NCBI GenBank assembly: GCA_963693305.1
Contig: OY855907.1
Span: forward strand, 39,669,759-39,733,758
DNA from: Meandrina meandrites
Lineage: Eukaryota > Cnidaria > Anthozoa > Scleractinia > Meandrinidae
Direction: 5' to 3'
DNA: 64,000 nt
The position numbers were made by a program, and so were the translations under genes. Under the pieces are notes generated by a model. It had not been told where the DNA came from. It saw only the letters and a program-made list of their open reading frames with translations, and searched no databases. This document shows, piece after piece, positions 13,801 through 23,559 of the stretch; the first letter of the stretch is position 1, and every line of letters begins with the position of its first letter.

Positions 13801-14291
13801 TTCCTAGAAACGTAACTGTAGACACCAAAACTAGAGAATTCCAGTTTAAATATTTACATAGAATTGTTTTTACTAATAAAGCCCTTTTTAAAATGGGCAT
13901 AGTTTCTTCATCTCTATGCACGTTCTGTGGGAAGTTTGAGGAATTCCTCGAGCATTTATTTATTCATTGTGAAATTACCTCCAGCTTCTGGCTTTCAGTA
14001 ACGGAATGGCTAAAAATTTATTTTACCAACCTTCAAAATTTAAACGCTTCTAATATAACATTTGGGTTTTTTAGAAAAGATTTCCTTTTACTAAATCATA
14101 TTGTTATCCTTTCCAAGCAAGTAATCTTTCAATGTCGAAATCTTAATATAAAACCATCCCTTTCATTACTGAAAGCCAGGATGAAAACAACCTACGAATT
14201 GGAGCTCTCCATAGCTAAACAGAATCAAACGTTAGAGATTCACAACAAAAAATGGAAAGAACTGCTCCCTGTTGTTTCAGGACTAGTTTAA
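10893..14291 (+). CDS. LINE ORF2 endonuclease/reverse transcriptase, N-terminally truncated
   Basis: About 1,130 residues with no stop. It begins inside the AP-like endonuclease: GGDFNVHLD at about 10980 and SDHSAI at about 11240 survive, whereas the first 100 or more residues of the domain are missing. Reverse transcriptase follows, with NWRPISLLN, FDFKKAFDSLNW (about 12352), GVRQGDPLSPYLF (about 12520) and FADD (about 12656). The C-terminus has a CCHC-type knuckle, CTFCGKF...HLFIHC (about 13918), as in L1/Tx1 ORF2 proteins. The open frame extends a little upstream through BEL sequence (to 10869), but that part is not LINE. Apart from the truncation the frame looks undamaged. Assignment to the Tx1 branch rather than another L1 branch is uncertain. 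Confidence 0.92.
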   Translation, partial: TSEQCMFFANILSVLDKSDLNSSSQLIIGGDFNVHLDAEMDNGGGRVEKKDSVKNIFDIKLAYDLVDIWRIRNPDKRQYTWRQKRPVVQRRLDYWLISDCMQDFIENTDIIPSIKSDHSAITLQINSIEDKVRGPSHWMFNSSLLEDNTYIELISSSLEVWLKEFDDIHDKQLLWDLVKYRIRQTTISYSKRKAKVRRNKLVELESKLKESELLCASHPSEKNLEDLEKYKIEYDSIYDYITQGNIIRSKAAWYEKGEKNNKYFLNLEKSRKAKNCIRKLLNKEGQEIINSKATMSELKDFYEDLYDNKDPDTDVDELHTFTKNLTIPKLSNYQQLLCEGQLTNTECYNVLDQLKNNKSPGNDGLTAEFYKHFWPVLGNLLVDSLNAAHITGKLSNSQRQAVIRLIEKKDKDKRYIENWRPISLLNVDYKIGSKALATRLEKVLPDIINQNQCAYVKGRTIFDAIRSINDVMEYTKLNNIPGLMTSFDFKKAFDSLNWQYLVNTLEAFNFGESFIRWVKVFYSDISSCVMNNGFASQLFEIKRGVRQGDPLSPYLFIIALEILNISIRENKEIIGIKVGNEEIKLNVFADDLTTFVKNTRSFFSLKQVINNFGYISGLKLNEEKTEVYWLGSLHNSPEDLGIDNVNKPMKILGIFFTYDWQKFQELNFEKIITSIKKSLNIWQWRNLTLLGRIQIIKTFAIPKFMFRASQIPLTKEIIKEINSVLFKFVWKSRKDKIKRKTLISDYKNGGLRMPHLETLIKTQRIMCMKKYFDSYNSTWKVFLDNYLSEFGGSFLLKCNYDIKFLPKTLPRFYKECLNEWASYKETHIHTPSNVLNEIMWNNKFICIGAKPLFRNRIAKKGIIKLCDLLDDTGKLKTWDVLQSKNITMAEYFLLMSVFDTIPLEWKNILKQQLQMAQGDGNNSNDIVFPTTSRVLYWDLVKKFETNPTSKYKYEELFPTTDLPWQEIYLIPRNVTVDTKTREFQFKYLHRIVFTNKALFKMGIVSSSLCTFCGKFEEFLEHLFIHCEITSSFWLSVTEWLKIYFTNLQNLNASNITFGFFRKDFLLLNHIVILSKQVIFQCRNLNIKPSLSLLKARMKTTYELELSIAKQNQTLEIHNKKWKELLPVVSGLV

Positions 14292-14480
14292 ACAGAAATA
14301 GTTCTTGCTTTTTTTTTTTTTTTACAATTAATAGTGAAATACTACCTCGCATTTAATCATGTAATCGATGTTTTTTTTTTGTAATTAGACTTTTTTTGTT
14401 TGCTTGTTTATCTTGTCTTTTGTGTTTTTTTTTTTATATTTTTTCTTTTGTTAAAGAATTGTAAGCGTGTTGGTAAGTAA

Positions 14481-14483
<3 letters not shown>

Positions 14484-14520
<37 letters not shown>

Positions 14521-14525
14521 AAAAA
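14484..14525 (+). repeat. (TA)n microsatellite and A-rich tail of LINE
   Basis: About 14 TA dinucleotides then about 13 A residues directly before the right target duplication. Confidence 0.9.
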
Positions 14526-14539
14526 ATGGAAGTTTGCCA
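14526..14539 (+). repeat. Right copy of 14-bp LINE target duplication
   Basis: Exact match to 10879-10892. The BEL reading frame resumes here in the same codon phase. Confidence 0.92.
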
Positions 14540-15384
14540 CCACTAGCTCTGACATGCAAAGCTATCTGGCAAATGAGGGAATCAAATGGACCTTCATCAT
14601 TGAACTGGCCCCCTGGATGGGTGGCTTCTATGAACGCCTTGTGGGACTTGTGAAGCAGGCTCTTCGAAAGAGTATTGGAAGGATCTGTTTGAACAATGTC
14701 CAATTGGAAACCATTCTTACAGAAGTCGAAGCAGTTGTAAATTCACGGCCATTAGTGTACGTGGGAGCTGATCTGAACTCTGGATTCGCACTTACCCCTG
14801 GTGACTTTCTTAGTCTAAATCCAAAAACTTGTGTACCATGCCTAGCAACAGAAGATGAACAGCCGCAAGATCCAGACTTTGTTGAAAGACTAAGTTCTGC
14901 ACAGAAACTTCTGGAAACATGGAAGAAAGGCCAGAAACATCTTAACACGTTTTGGAAACTGTGGTTTGATGAATATGTGCTGAGTCTACGGGAAAGGATG
15001 CAGAAACACTTGAAAGCCCCTAGAGTTCAATCCAAAGCTCCACCCACAAAGGGAGACGTCGTGCTTCTGAAAGAGAGTTCACCAAGAGGAACCTGGAAGT
15101 TAGGAATGATCGAAGAGCTCATTACAAGCAAAGATAATGAAGTACGAGCAGCTACAGTCCGAACAGCATCAGGAAAGTTGCTGAACAGACCAATGAACTT
15201 TCTGTACCCTTTAGAATGCTCAGAAGTGAGTGAAAAACCAACCGAATCGGACGAAGCTGTTGGTAACGAAAAACAGGATGACACAAGCAAGCAGAAGAGT
15301 AGGAATGAACCTGCTGAGAAACGCCCTTTTCGCAGAGCTGCGATCGAAGCAAGAGAAAAACTAAACGAACTATTGAACACTTAG
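14540..15384 (+). CDS. BEL/Pao integrase C-terminal part, separated by LINE
   Basis: Continuation of the polyprotein after the LINE. It carries the integrase segment with the catalytic Glu context (WMGGFYERLVG, about 14610-14645), the BEL-type region VEAVVNSRPL, and a C-terminal chromatin/DUF5641-like module with GDVVLL and GTWKLG (about 15050-15105). It ends in a basic tail and a TAG at 15382-15384. Position 14539 corresponds to 10892, and the downstream frame (14554 is an in-phase ATG) matches the upstream frame, so the LINE is the only visible lesion in this part. Confidence 0.93.
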
Positions 15385-15504
15385 ATGCATGTTTAAGTCC
15401 GTGTAATTATTTTTTGTTGAGTTTTCTCCGATTTTTCATTAAGATATGCTTCAAAAAGACATTGTCAGTTTTCGTTTGACATGCAACAAAACTTGCCTCG
15501 GGAG

Positions 15505-15673
15505 TGTCATGGAGAAATCACTCCACGAAAAGTAACATTTGTACAGTCCCGCGTGTATTACGTCACTCGGGATTCCCGCGAACACGTGAAAGAAAAGATA
15601 GGATTAGAGCCGCCATGTTGGCATGATGTTGTGTTACGAAGGAAAGCTAAAATAAAACTCGCCCAACGCGACA
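15505..15673 (+). repeat. 3' LTR of BEL/Pao element
   Basis: 169 bp matching the 5' LTR with one substitution. A short purine run (CGGGAG, 15499-15504) precedes it and may be the polypurine tract, though it is weak. Confidence 0.92.
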
Positions 15674-15803
15674 AGTGTGCACAAAAAATGACTGTACCCC
15701 GACATAAGTGTGCACAAAGATGACTGTACACCCACAGAAGTTTGCACAAAAATAACTGTAAACGCACATAAGTGTGCACAATAATGACTGTACACCCCAT
15801 GTT
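15674..15803. repeat. 32-bp minisatellite, continuation after BEL
   Basis: About four units that begin with the right target duplication AGTGT. The block ends at CACCCCATGTTA (15792-15803), the same right end as the array at 20781. Confidence 0.92.
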
Positions 15804-15923
15804 ATGTTCATTTAAAAGTGATTTGTTTCCTATGTTTCAGTGGCATGCCTAAACTAGCTACCTCGAAGCTAAGTGTATGACCACTATAAACAACATTTAC
15901 ATTTTTTTACATTTACATTTTTA
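15804..15923. other. Non-satellite spacer
   Basis: 120 bp of AT-rich sequence separating two satellite blocks, with TTTACATTT repeated near its right end. No coding signal seen. Confidence 0.6.
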
Positions 15924-16242
15924 CCCACATAAGTGTGCAAAAAATGACTTTACATGCACATAAGTGTGCACAAAAATGACTGTAGACGCACATAAGTGTG
16001 CACAAAGACGACTGTAAACCCAGATAATTTTGCACAAAAATGACTGTACACCCACATAAGTTTGCACAAAAAGGACTGTACACGCACATAAGTGTGCACA
16101 GAAATGACTGTAAACCCATATAAGTGTGCACAAAAATGACTGCAAACGCACATAAGTTAGCACAATAATGACTGTACACGCACATAGGTGTGCACAAAAA
16201 TGACTGTACATCCACATAAGTGTGAACAAAAATGACTGTACA
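15924..16242. repeat. 32-bp minisatellite, small block
   Basis: About ten units of the same 32-bp repeat, somewhat more diverged than the large blocks. It ends at about 16242, where the sequence changes to a GC-richer segment. Confidence 0.9.
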
Positions 16243-17543
16243 GCCTTTTTGTGCCTGATATCTGAGCGAATTTGCAAAAACCTGGTCGCCGAGGTTTTCG
16301 GTTGGACTCGGGCGAAGCCCGAGTCCAAGCCCAGCTGGTGCCCTTAACGGTAGGGGGGCTGCCGTCACCAGTGCCCTGGTGACCTGGCCCAGGGTCTTAG
16401 CTATCCGCCGGTGCCTGGTTTTCGGACTAGCTGTTAAAAGCAGGGGGGGAGGGGAGGGTTTTTCTGTCCATGCTTGGGCCTGTTTGTGTTAAATTATGAG
16501 CACGTTTGTGTTGAATTTTGAATGCCCTGTGGGGGCTGTCGATTATTTTGATTGACGTTGCTTGAGGGTTCCCTGCTGAGAAGGGACCTGGCTGGTGTGT
16601 CAGGTGTCACTGGGTTCGTGACGTGCCAATCTCTAGCCAGGGGGGAGGCCTAGGGACTTGTACCAGCTTGGAGTGTTTTGGCTTGTGGGCGACCAGGTTC
16701 TTGCAAATCCGCTTAAAATGGCTGTTTAAAATCTGTTAAAATCTGTGACAAAGCTCCTTTAAATACATGTAAGCAAGTCCTGATGTGATGGACTTTTAAT
16801 TTTCTGGTCTCTTGAAAATACAACATATAGTTTCACGTCTTGTCACCAGTCTCATCTACCTTCTTTAAAGACATGATAAGAGAACCCCCCCTCCCCCCAC
16901 TGTGAGTGAACTTGGCAACAGTTGAACAAAACATACCAGTTTGAAGAGAAGGATACTTATACTGTTGAATGACACAAATTTTATTCTTTAGACACTGAAT
17001 TGAAAAATTGAAATTTTTTCAGCACTCATGTGGAATCCTCTTAGACCCTTTTTGTGTTGTCAGGCCTCATATAGATATGTATAGCTATGCGCATCTATGG
17101 ATCTAGACAGGGAAAGGTTGTACAAATCCATTAGGGGGTGAAAGGCACATGGACAACTAGACAGCTTTATCAACCCTGCATATATCCATGCAGTACTTTG
17201 GCTGGAAAGAGCACAACAAAGTTGCTAGTAACAATAGTAGCTGTTACAGAAAACAAGTTCAAAATATGGATACGCATCTATGGTATAGTGGAGTTCCCTG
17301 TACTAGGCAATGGTTGTAGAAGCGTAATAAAAGGAATATGGATTAATGAAAAAGACGAAATAGTGAATTGCTAATGATTTGAGTGTGAAATACAAAAAAT
17401 CCATATGGTACCGAAAGAACCGGAAAACTGATTTTGCAATATTGAGGGAAGAGTGGGATTCCTGTGGGCATTTACATAAGGCCTGTTTTAGCCTAAAATG
17501 TGCAATGAATTTTTTTTTTACACTTTGTTTGAATGTTATGTCA
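16243..17543. other. Non-satellite region with inverted repeats, no gene recognised
   Basis: Contains a 25-bp inverted repeat (16266-16290 with 16688-16712, two mismatches) enclosing 397 bp. Inside it are two perfect hairpins: 12-bp arms 16302-16313/16317-16328 with loop GAA, and 8-bp arms 16364-16371/16376-16383. The rest is AT-rich with only short open frames; a 78-codon plus frame at 17138-17374 has no recognisable features. Confidence 0.7.
16266..16712. mobile_element. Candidate short inverted-repeat element
   Basis: Terminal arms begin GCGRATTTGCAARAACCTGG on both sides (23 of 25 identical). The inner sequence is GC-rich and folds into two perfect hairpins. No target duplication is visible, so the true ends may lie elsewhere. 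Confidence 0.45.
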
Positions 17544-18399
17544 CATAAATCAAAAGACATTTTGCACTGGGAGAAAGGAAAATAACTGAAAATGGGATTC
17601 ATATTAGTTAACTTCCAGCTTAGGTAAGTTCGGTGATGACTGACTTGCTGCTGCCCGGTACGAAAACCCTAGAAAACCCTGTGGGAAAAAATAAAGGGAA
17701 CGTACTCTCCTCATCGAAGGCTGAGCGCACTACCCCTGGAGATGGGGCCAATCAAATACCGAATTAATTTAAGCTATATTTATAAATATGTGTCAAGTCC
17801 ACAATATTGTTCAGACGTGCAAGTGTCCTGAGCTGTGCCACTGACTGAGCTCCACCAAGGCATGTCAGAGGTAATCCAACAACTGATAGCAGGACAGACA
17901 GGCATCTCCAAATCAGCTGGACCATGCAAAAACAGAGAAATAACGAAACAATGAATGAGAAAGGGTGATGATTTTCTGGGTGGGATATGGGCAAATAAAT
18001 TTTTAAATGAGATCAGTAGTTGTACATAAGCTATATTCCATAGTGGTTAAACCACATACAGTATTCAATGACCACCCAGGGCCAATGAAAGGAAAATCCT
18101 ATTGCAGCCAACCCACGTGAGTTGTTGTGAAAGACAAAATATTCTGTTTAGTCAATTGAAGCCAAACATAATACCATTGAGAAACTACAAAAGCAGCAGA
18201 AAAAAACAGGGCACCCAAAGGGTACATGTGTGGGATACAATGTTGCGATTCATCTGCATAACTCACTTGTATAAGTTATTTACATAATTTTCTTTTCTTT
18301 TCAACAAATGCATACTGATTATAGCGCACCATTGAAGGGAAGTGCTTTAACATTAAGTTACAGTGCTTTTACAGCTAGACAAGGATATGGCTGTAACCA
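17544..18399. repeat. 860-bp non-satellite segment, copy 2
   Basis: Near-identical to 1970-2826 and followed by the same satellite units. Left of it the two copies diverge abruptly: satellite before copy 1, unrelated AT-rich DNA before copy 2. Confidence 0.9.
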
Positions 18400-20781
18400 A
18401 TAAGTGTGCACATAAGTGTGCACAAAAATGACTGCACAAGCACATAAGTGTGCACAAAGATGACTGTACACCCATATAAGTGTACACATAAATTACTGTA
18501 AAGGAAAATAAGTGTGCACAAAAATGACTGTACACGCACATAAGTGTGCCCAAAGGTGACTGTACACCCACATAAGTGTGCACAAAAATGACTGCAAACC
18601 CACATAAGTGTGCACAATAATGACTGCACACGCACATAAGTGTGCACAAAAATGACTGTACACGCACATAAGTGTGCACAAAAATGACTGTACACGCACA
18701 TAAGTGTGCACAAAAATGACTGTACACGCACATAAGTGTGAACAAAAATGACTCTACAACGACATAAGTGTGCACAAAAATGAATGTACACCCACATAAG
18801 TGTGAACAAAAATGACTGTACACGCACAAAAGTGTGCACAAAAATTACTGTACACCCACATAAGTGTGCACAATAATGACTGTACACGCACATAAGAGTG
18901 CACATTAATGACCGTACACGCACATAAGTGTGCACAATAATGACTGTACACGCACATAAGTTTGCACAAAAATGACTATACACGCACATACGTGTGCACA
19001 AAATGACTGTACACCGACATAAGTGTACACAAAAATGAATGTACACCCACGTAAGTGTGCACAAAAATGACTGTACACGCACATAAGTGATCGCAAAAAT
19101 GACTGTACACCCACATAAGTGTAGACATAAATGACTGTACATGCACATAAGTATGCGCAAAAATGACTGCACACGCACATAAGTGTGCACAAAGATGACT
19201 GTACACGCACAGAAGTTTACACAAGACTGACTGTAAAGCATATCAGTGTGCACAAAAATAACTGTACACCCACATAACTGTGCACAAAAAAGACTGTACA
19301 CCCAGATAAGGGTGCACAAAAATGACTTTACACCCACATAAGTGTGCATAATAATGACTGTACACCCACATAAGTGTGCATAATAATTACTTTACACGCA
19401 CATAAGTGTGCATAATAATGACTGTACACGCCCATAAGTGTGAATAATAATGACTTTACACCCACATAAGTGTGCATAATAATGACTGTACACCCACGTA
19501 AGTGTGCATAATAATGACTTTACACGCACATAAGTGTGCATAATAATGACTGTACACGCCCATAAGTGTGAATAATAATGACTTTATACTTACATAAGTG
19601 TGCATAATAATGACTTTACACCCACATAAGTGTGCATAATAATGACTTTACACGCACATAAGTGTGCATAATAATGACTGTACACGCCCATAAGTGTGCA
19701 CAAAAATGAATGCACACGCCCATAAGTGTGCATAATAATGACTGTACACGCACATAAGTGTGCATAATAATGACTGTACACGCACATAAGTGTGCATAAT
19801 AATGACTTTACACGCACATAAGTGTGTACAAAAATGACCTTACACCCAGATAAGTGTGCACAAAACTGACTGTACACCCACATAAGTGTAGACATAAATG
19901 ACTGTACACGCACATGAGTGTGTACAAAAATGACTGTACACGCACCTAAGTGTCCACAAAGATGAGTGTACACCCACAGAAGTTTGCACAAAAATGACTG
20001 CACACGCATATAAGTGTGCACAAAAATAACTGTACACGCACATAAGTGTGCACAATAATGACTATACACCCACATAAGTGTACACAAAAATGACTGTACA
20101 CCCACATAAGTGTGCACAAAAATGACTGTACACCCACATATGTGTGCAGAAAAATGACAGTACACGCACATAAGTGTGCACAATAATGACTATACACCCA
20201 CGTAAGTGTACACAAAAATGACTGTACACCCACAGAAGTTTGCACAAAAATGACTGTACACGCACATAAGTGTGCACAAAAATGACTGTACACCCACATA
20301 TGTGTGGAGAAAAATGACAGTACACGCACGTAAGTGTGCAGAAAAATGACTTTACACGCACATAAGTGTGCACAAAAATGACTGTACACCCACATATGTG
20401 TGCAGAAAAATGACAGTACACGCACGTAAGTGTGCACAAAAATAACTGTACACCCACATAACTGTGCACAAAAATGACTGTACACGCACATATGTGTGCA
20501 GAAAAATGACAGTACACGCACGTAAGTGTGCACAAAAATGACTTTACACGCACATAAGTGTGCACAAAAATGACTGTACACCCACATATGTGTGCAGAAA
20601 AATGACAGTACACGCACGTAAGTGTGCACAAAAATGACTGTACCCCGACATAAGTGTGCACAAAGATGACTGTACACCCACAGAAGTTTGCACAAAAATG
20701 ACTGTACACGCACAAAAGTGTGCACAAAAATAACTGTAAACGCACATAAGTGTGCACAATAATGACTGTACACCCCATGTT
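18400..20781. repeat. 32-bp minisatellite array (third block)
   Basis: About 74 units. The left third matches 2827-3480 unit by unit. A middle stretch (about 19330-19810) is a homogenised subfamily with GCATAATAATGACT in place of GCACAAAAATGACT. The right end is CACCCCATGTTA, as at 15803. Confidence 0.94.
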
Positions 20782-20849
20782 AGGGAACTGGTCAAAACTA
20801 CTATACAAGCTCAGGACCCACCAGAATAAATGGAGATGATGGCCTCCTC

Positions 20850-21210
20850 TTATAGCCCCCCACCCCCTTGAAGAGACCCACAGTATCTGTTTTGCCCCCC
20901 CCCCCTCCCCCTTGTAGAGACCCATGGTCTCGTCTGTAACCCCCCTCCCCCCGATAGAGACCCATGGTCTCTTCTGTAGCCCCCCCCCCACCCCTGATAG
21001 AGGCCCATCGGGTCTCTTCTGTAGCCCCTCCTGCCCCGATAGAGACCCATGGTCTCTTCTGTAGCCCCCCCCCCCCCCCCGGTAGACAACCATGGTATCT
21101 GCTGTGACCCAACCACCCCCCCTGGCAGAGATCCATGGTCTCGTTTGTAGCCCCCTCCCCCCCCCCCCCCCCCCCCCCCCGATAGAGACCCATGGTCTCG
21201 TCTGTAGCTG
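20850..21210. repeat. C-rich minisatellite, about eight units
   Basis: Units of roughly 40-60 bp with a conserved GATAGAGACCCATGGTCTC core followed by CTGTAGC and a C run of 7 to about 30 (longest at about 21152-21180). Length differences come from the C runs. The minus strand has many G runs and could form G-quadruplexes. Confidence 0.88.
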
Positions 21211-22992
21211 TAAACGAAAATCGCGCGTATGGCTTTAATTTCCAAAGCACTAAATAGACAAATAAGAGACATCAGGTATGGTTTCAAATCTTATTATAGC
21301 CTTTCAATGGAAAGAAAGAAATATTTTCAACTCAATTTCAAATGCATGTAAACTCATATATTTACGTTGAAATTTAAATCCATACAATCTCCTATACCCT
21401 TTTATAAGAACCATTTTTATAAAAATGTGAGGCTGAGATTTACCACAATTTTAGAACATTCTAAGAACATACCCCAGCAAAGCTGAGAGTCGGAGAACAT
21501 GTTTATTTGCCCATTTGTTTTAATTTCGTGTTAAATGAGCAGTATAAATAAATGCAAAACTGTGGTCTCACAGTACAAATAAATGGTTACAAGGAAATAC
21601 CTTGAAATTACCATGATTATTGTTTTCTTATTGCATGATGTACATAATTTATGTTGAACATCTCAGTTTGTAGCACATCTTAGACTCAAAATGTAACTGC
21701 AGTAATAACGTCTTTTAATGGTCTTCTTAAGGTACCTGCCCTGGCAAACTTGGTGCATTTTTGACCATATTAAAGACAGGAATATTTTCACTCAAAATTC
21801 TTCAAATCTTCCACACAGTCATTGGCAAATGATAAACATATTGCCAATATTTTTTTGACACCACGAGTGCTCAATATGTTAATAATTAACTTTATTATTA
21901 ACAGCTTATCTTTAACATTTTTAAGTTTTTCCAGAAGCCATTTAGCTTATTACATGAAATTTTTGCGACACACTAATTTCGCGAATTTCGCGATTAAAAA
22001 AAAGTCGCGAAATGTAAGGGACGTGACATGAGTAATTTTTTATATTTTGTAATTACCTTTAATATCTGTAGACTGCAAAACAGCCGTATTTTTTTCGAAC
22101 GCGCTACAGCGGTCTTCGAATCGAGAGGTCTGGAACCAATGTCACTAATGTCCCTCGGTTTTGTCGTCAAAGAAAAAAGGCAACGTTCGTGTCCCTTTAA
22201 GCTCCTTTAAGTGCATAGAAAGCACCAAAACGAAAAAGAATAAAAGAATTTGACAAAGATTTGGACGAAGTGTTAGCCGCCAGCGACAAAGGGTCATATT
22301 TTGATCAGGAGATGCTGCTGGCACTTAGCCTGTTCCAAGTGTTCGGTTAGTCCCCGGCGGGGAGCAGCGCCAAAAACGGTGCGTCACCACGCTAATCCCG
22401 AATTTTATTACAGATGTAAAAGTATCGCCTAAAGATTGACAAACGCACTATTGTTTTGACAAAAAAATATACCCAGATGCTCTCAGTCTAAAAGCATGGT
22501 TTCGTTGATCGTTTCTCCGCTTACAGGAATGAAAATAACCTCATTGATATCAGGGTTAGTTCTTCGTTTGAAGCTTCCTTTATGTTGCTCGCGACCGCGA
22601 TTGCCATGGAACTGTTTATACTTGTGACAGATGGAGACTGCTTTGATACTAATTCTCTTTGTTTAAGTAAAATGAGCCTTCAATTCATCGATCAACGCGT
22701 AATCATTTTCACACGTCTTGTGTAATTAAACCGGAAAAACGCCCCATCCCAAATTCAAAGAGTGTGGCGCACATTTAGTTCGTTTTTTAAAAGGTTTTAA
22801 ACCTTTTTCGCTGAAATTTGGCAAGAACGTTGCTCGATAATTGGGCAACAAAACTGTGTCAGGGATTTTTCTTTTGTTGCTCTTTCAAAAGTTACTTACT
22901 TTTGAGCTTTCGGATCTCGAGTTCGTGGGATTTGTTTACCAGGGCGAGCCGAGTCGCATCATCTACGTAAATTGCAGTAGGCTATGGTTCTG
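21211..22992. other. AT-rich intergenic sequence
   Basis: No gene, array or clear element recognised. A TCGCGAATTTCGCGA palindrome-like stretch occurs near 21977. Confidence 0.5.
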
Positions 22993-23082
22993 TAGCCTGT
23001 GTACAGCCGTCCCGCTCCCCTCAAAAAAATCGGGGAGGGAACCGATTTTTTTGAGGGGAGCGGGACGGCTGTACACAGGCTA
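22993..23082. repeat. Perfect 41-bp inverted repeat (hairpin, 8-nt loop)
   Basis: Arms 22993-23033 and 23042-23082 are exact reverse complements, starting TAGCCTGTGTACAGCCGTCC; the loop is GGAGGGAA. Perfect arms of this length suggest a recent fold-back element. No target duplication is evident. Confidence 0.92.
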
Positions 23083-23559
23083 TCGATACCGTCCCATTCG
23101 TAGTTTGAGGCAAGATGTTTTCGGGCTGTTCCATTTGTTCAAGATGCGTCGCGGTCCCTTGAGAAATCTTGCGAATTGCAAAAAATATCGTTGTCTGAAA
23201 ACCGTCTGGACACTATTTATCCTAGCTATATTCTTTACAAATATATACTGAAGGTTGATATGTGCTGGGATTTTTATACAAATGGATGAGGGATGGCAAT
23301 GACGGTTTCCGATTTGAGCAGGCCAGTGCAAGAAAATAATTCAGAGCTCAAATTGAGGCCAAATGTAATTTTTATGCTATGAGCTAATTTTCGAAATGAA
23401 ATGATCGCTAGATTACGAAAATACATGTATACCTTAAGTATATTCCCAAACCTATTGAAATAAAATTAGCTCAACCATTCAACGACTGCAGGCTGCGAAA
23501 GAGACTATCAACGACTTTATCCGTGACCAGGCGGTGTGCGCACTACGATCGCACTGCAT

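Larger units (their letters stand above)
10893..14525 (+). mobile_element. 5'-truncated L1/Tx1-type LINE inserted in BEL integrase
   Basis: A 3.6-kb insertion bounded by a perfect 14-bp target duplication. It ends in a long (TA)n run and an A tract (14485-14525), as expected for target-primed reverse transcription. The 5' end lies inside the endonuclease domain, so it is truncated. The 3' UTR (14292-14480) has several T tracts. It is younger than the BEL element, whose LTRs are themselves almost identical. Confidence 0.93.
5720..15678 (+). mobile_element. BEL/Pao LTR retrotransposon with 5-bp target duplication
   Basis: The element proper is 5725-15673. Two 169-bp LTRs (TG...CA) flank a primer-binding site and one long gag-pol frame. 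The 5-bp sequence AGTGT occurs directly outside both LTRs (5720-5724, 15674-15678), the duplication size known for BEL/Pao. The host site is the 32-bp satellite. The LTRs differ at one of 169 positions (T/A in the ACACGTGAWAGAAAA context), pointing to a recent insertion. A 3.6-kb LINE interrupts the integrase. Without the LINE and one copy of its target duplication the element would be about 6.3 kb, a normal size for the superfamily. Confidence 0.95.

Noticed and set aside
18353..21093. Minus-strand reading frames of 162-343 codons
   Set aside because: Same satellite artefact; the N-terminal Gly-rich part of the longest one is the C-rich minisatellite read in reverse.
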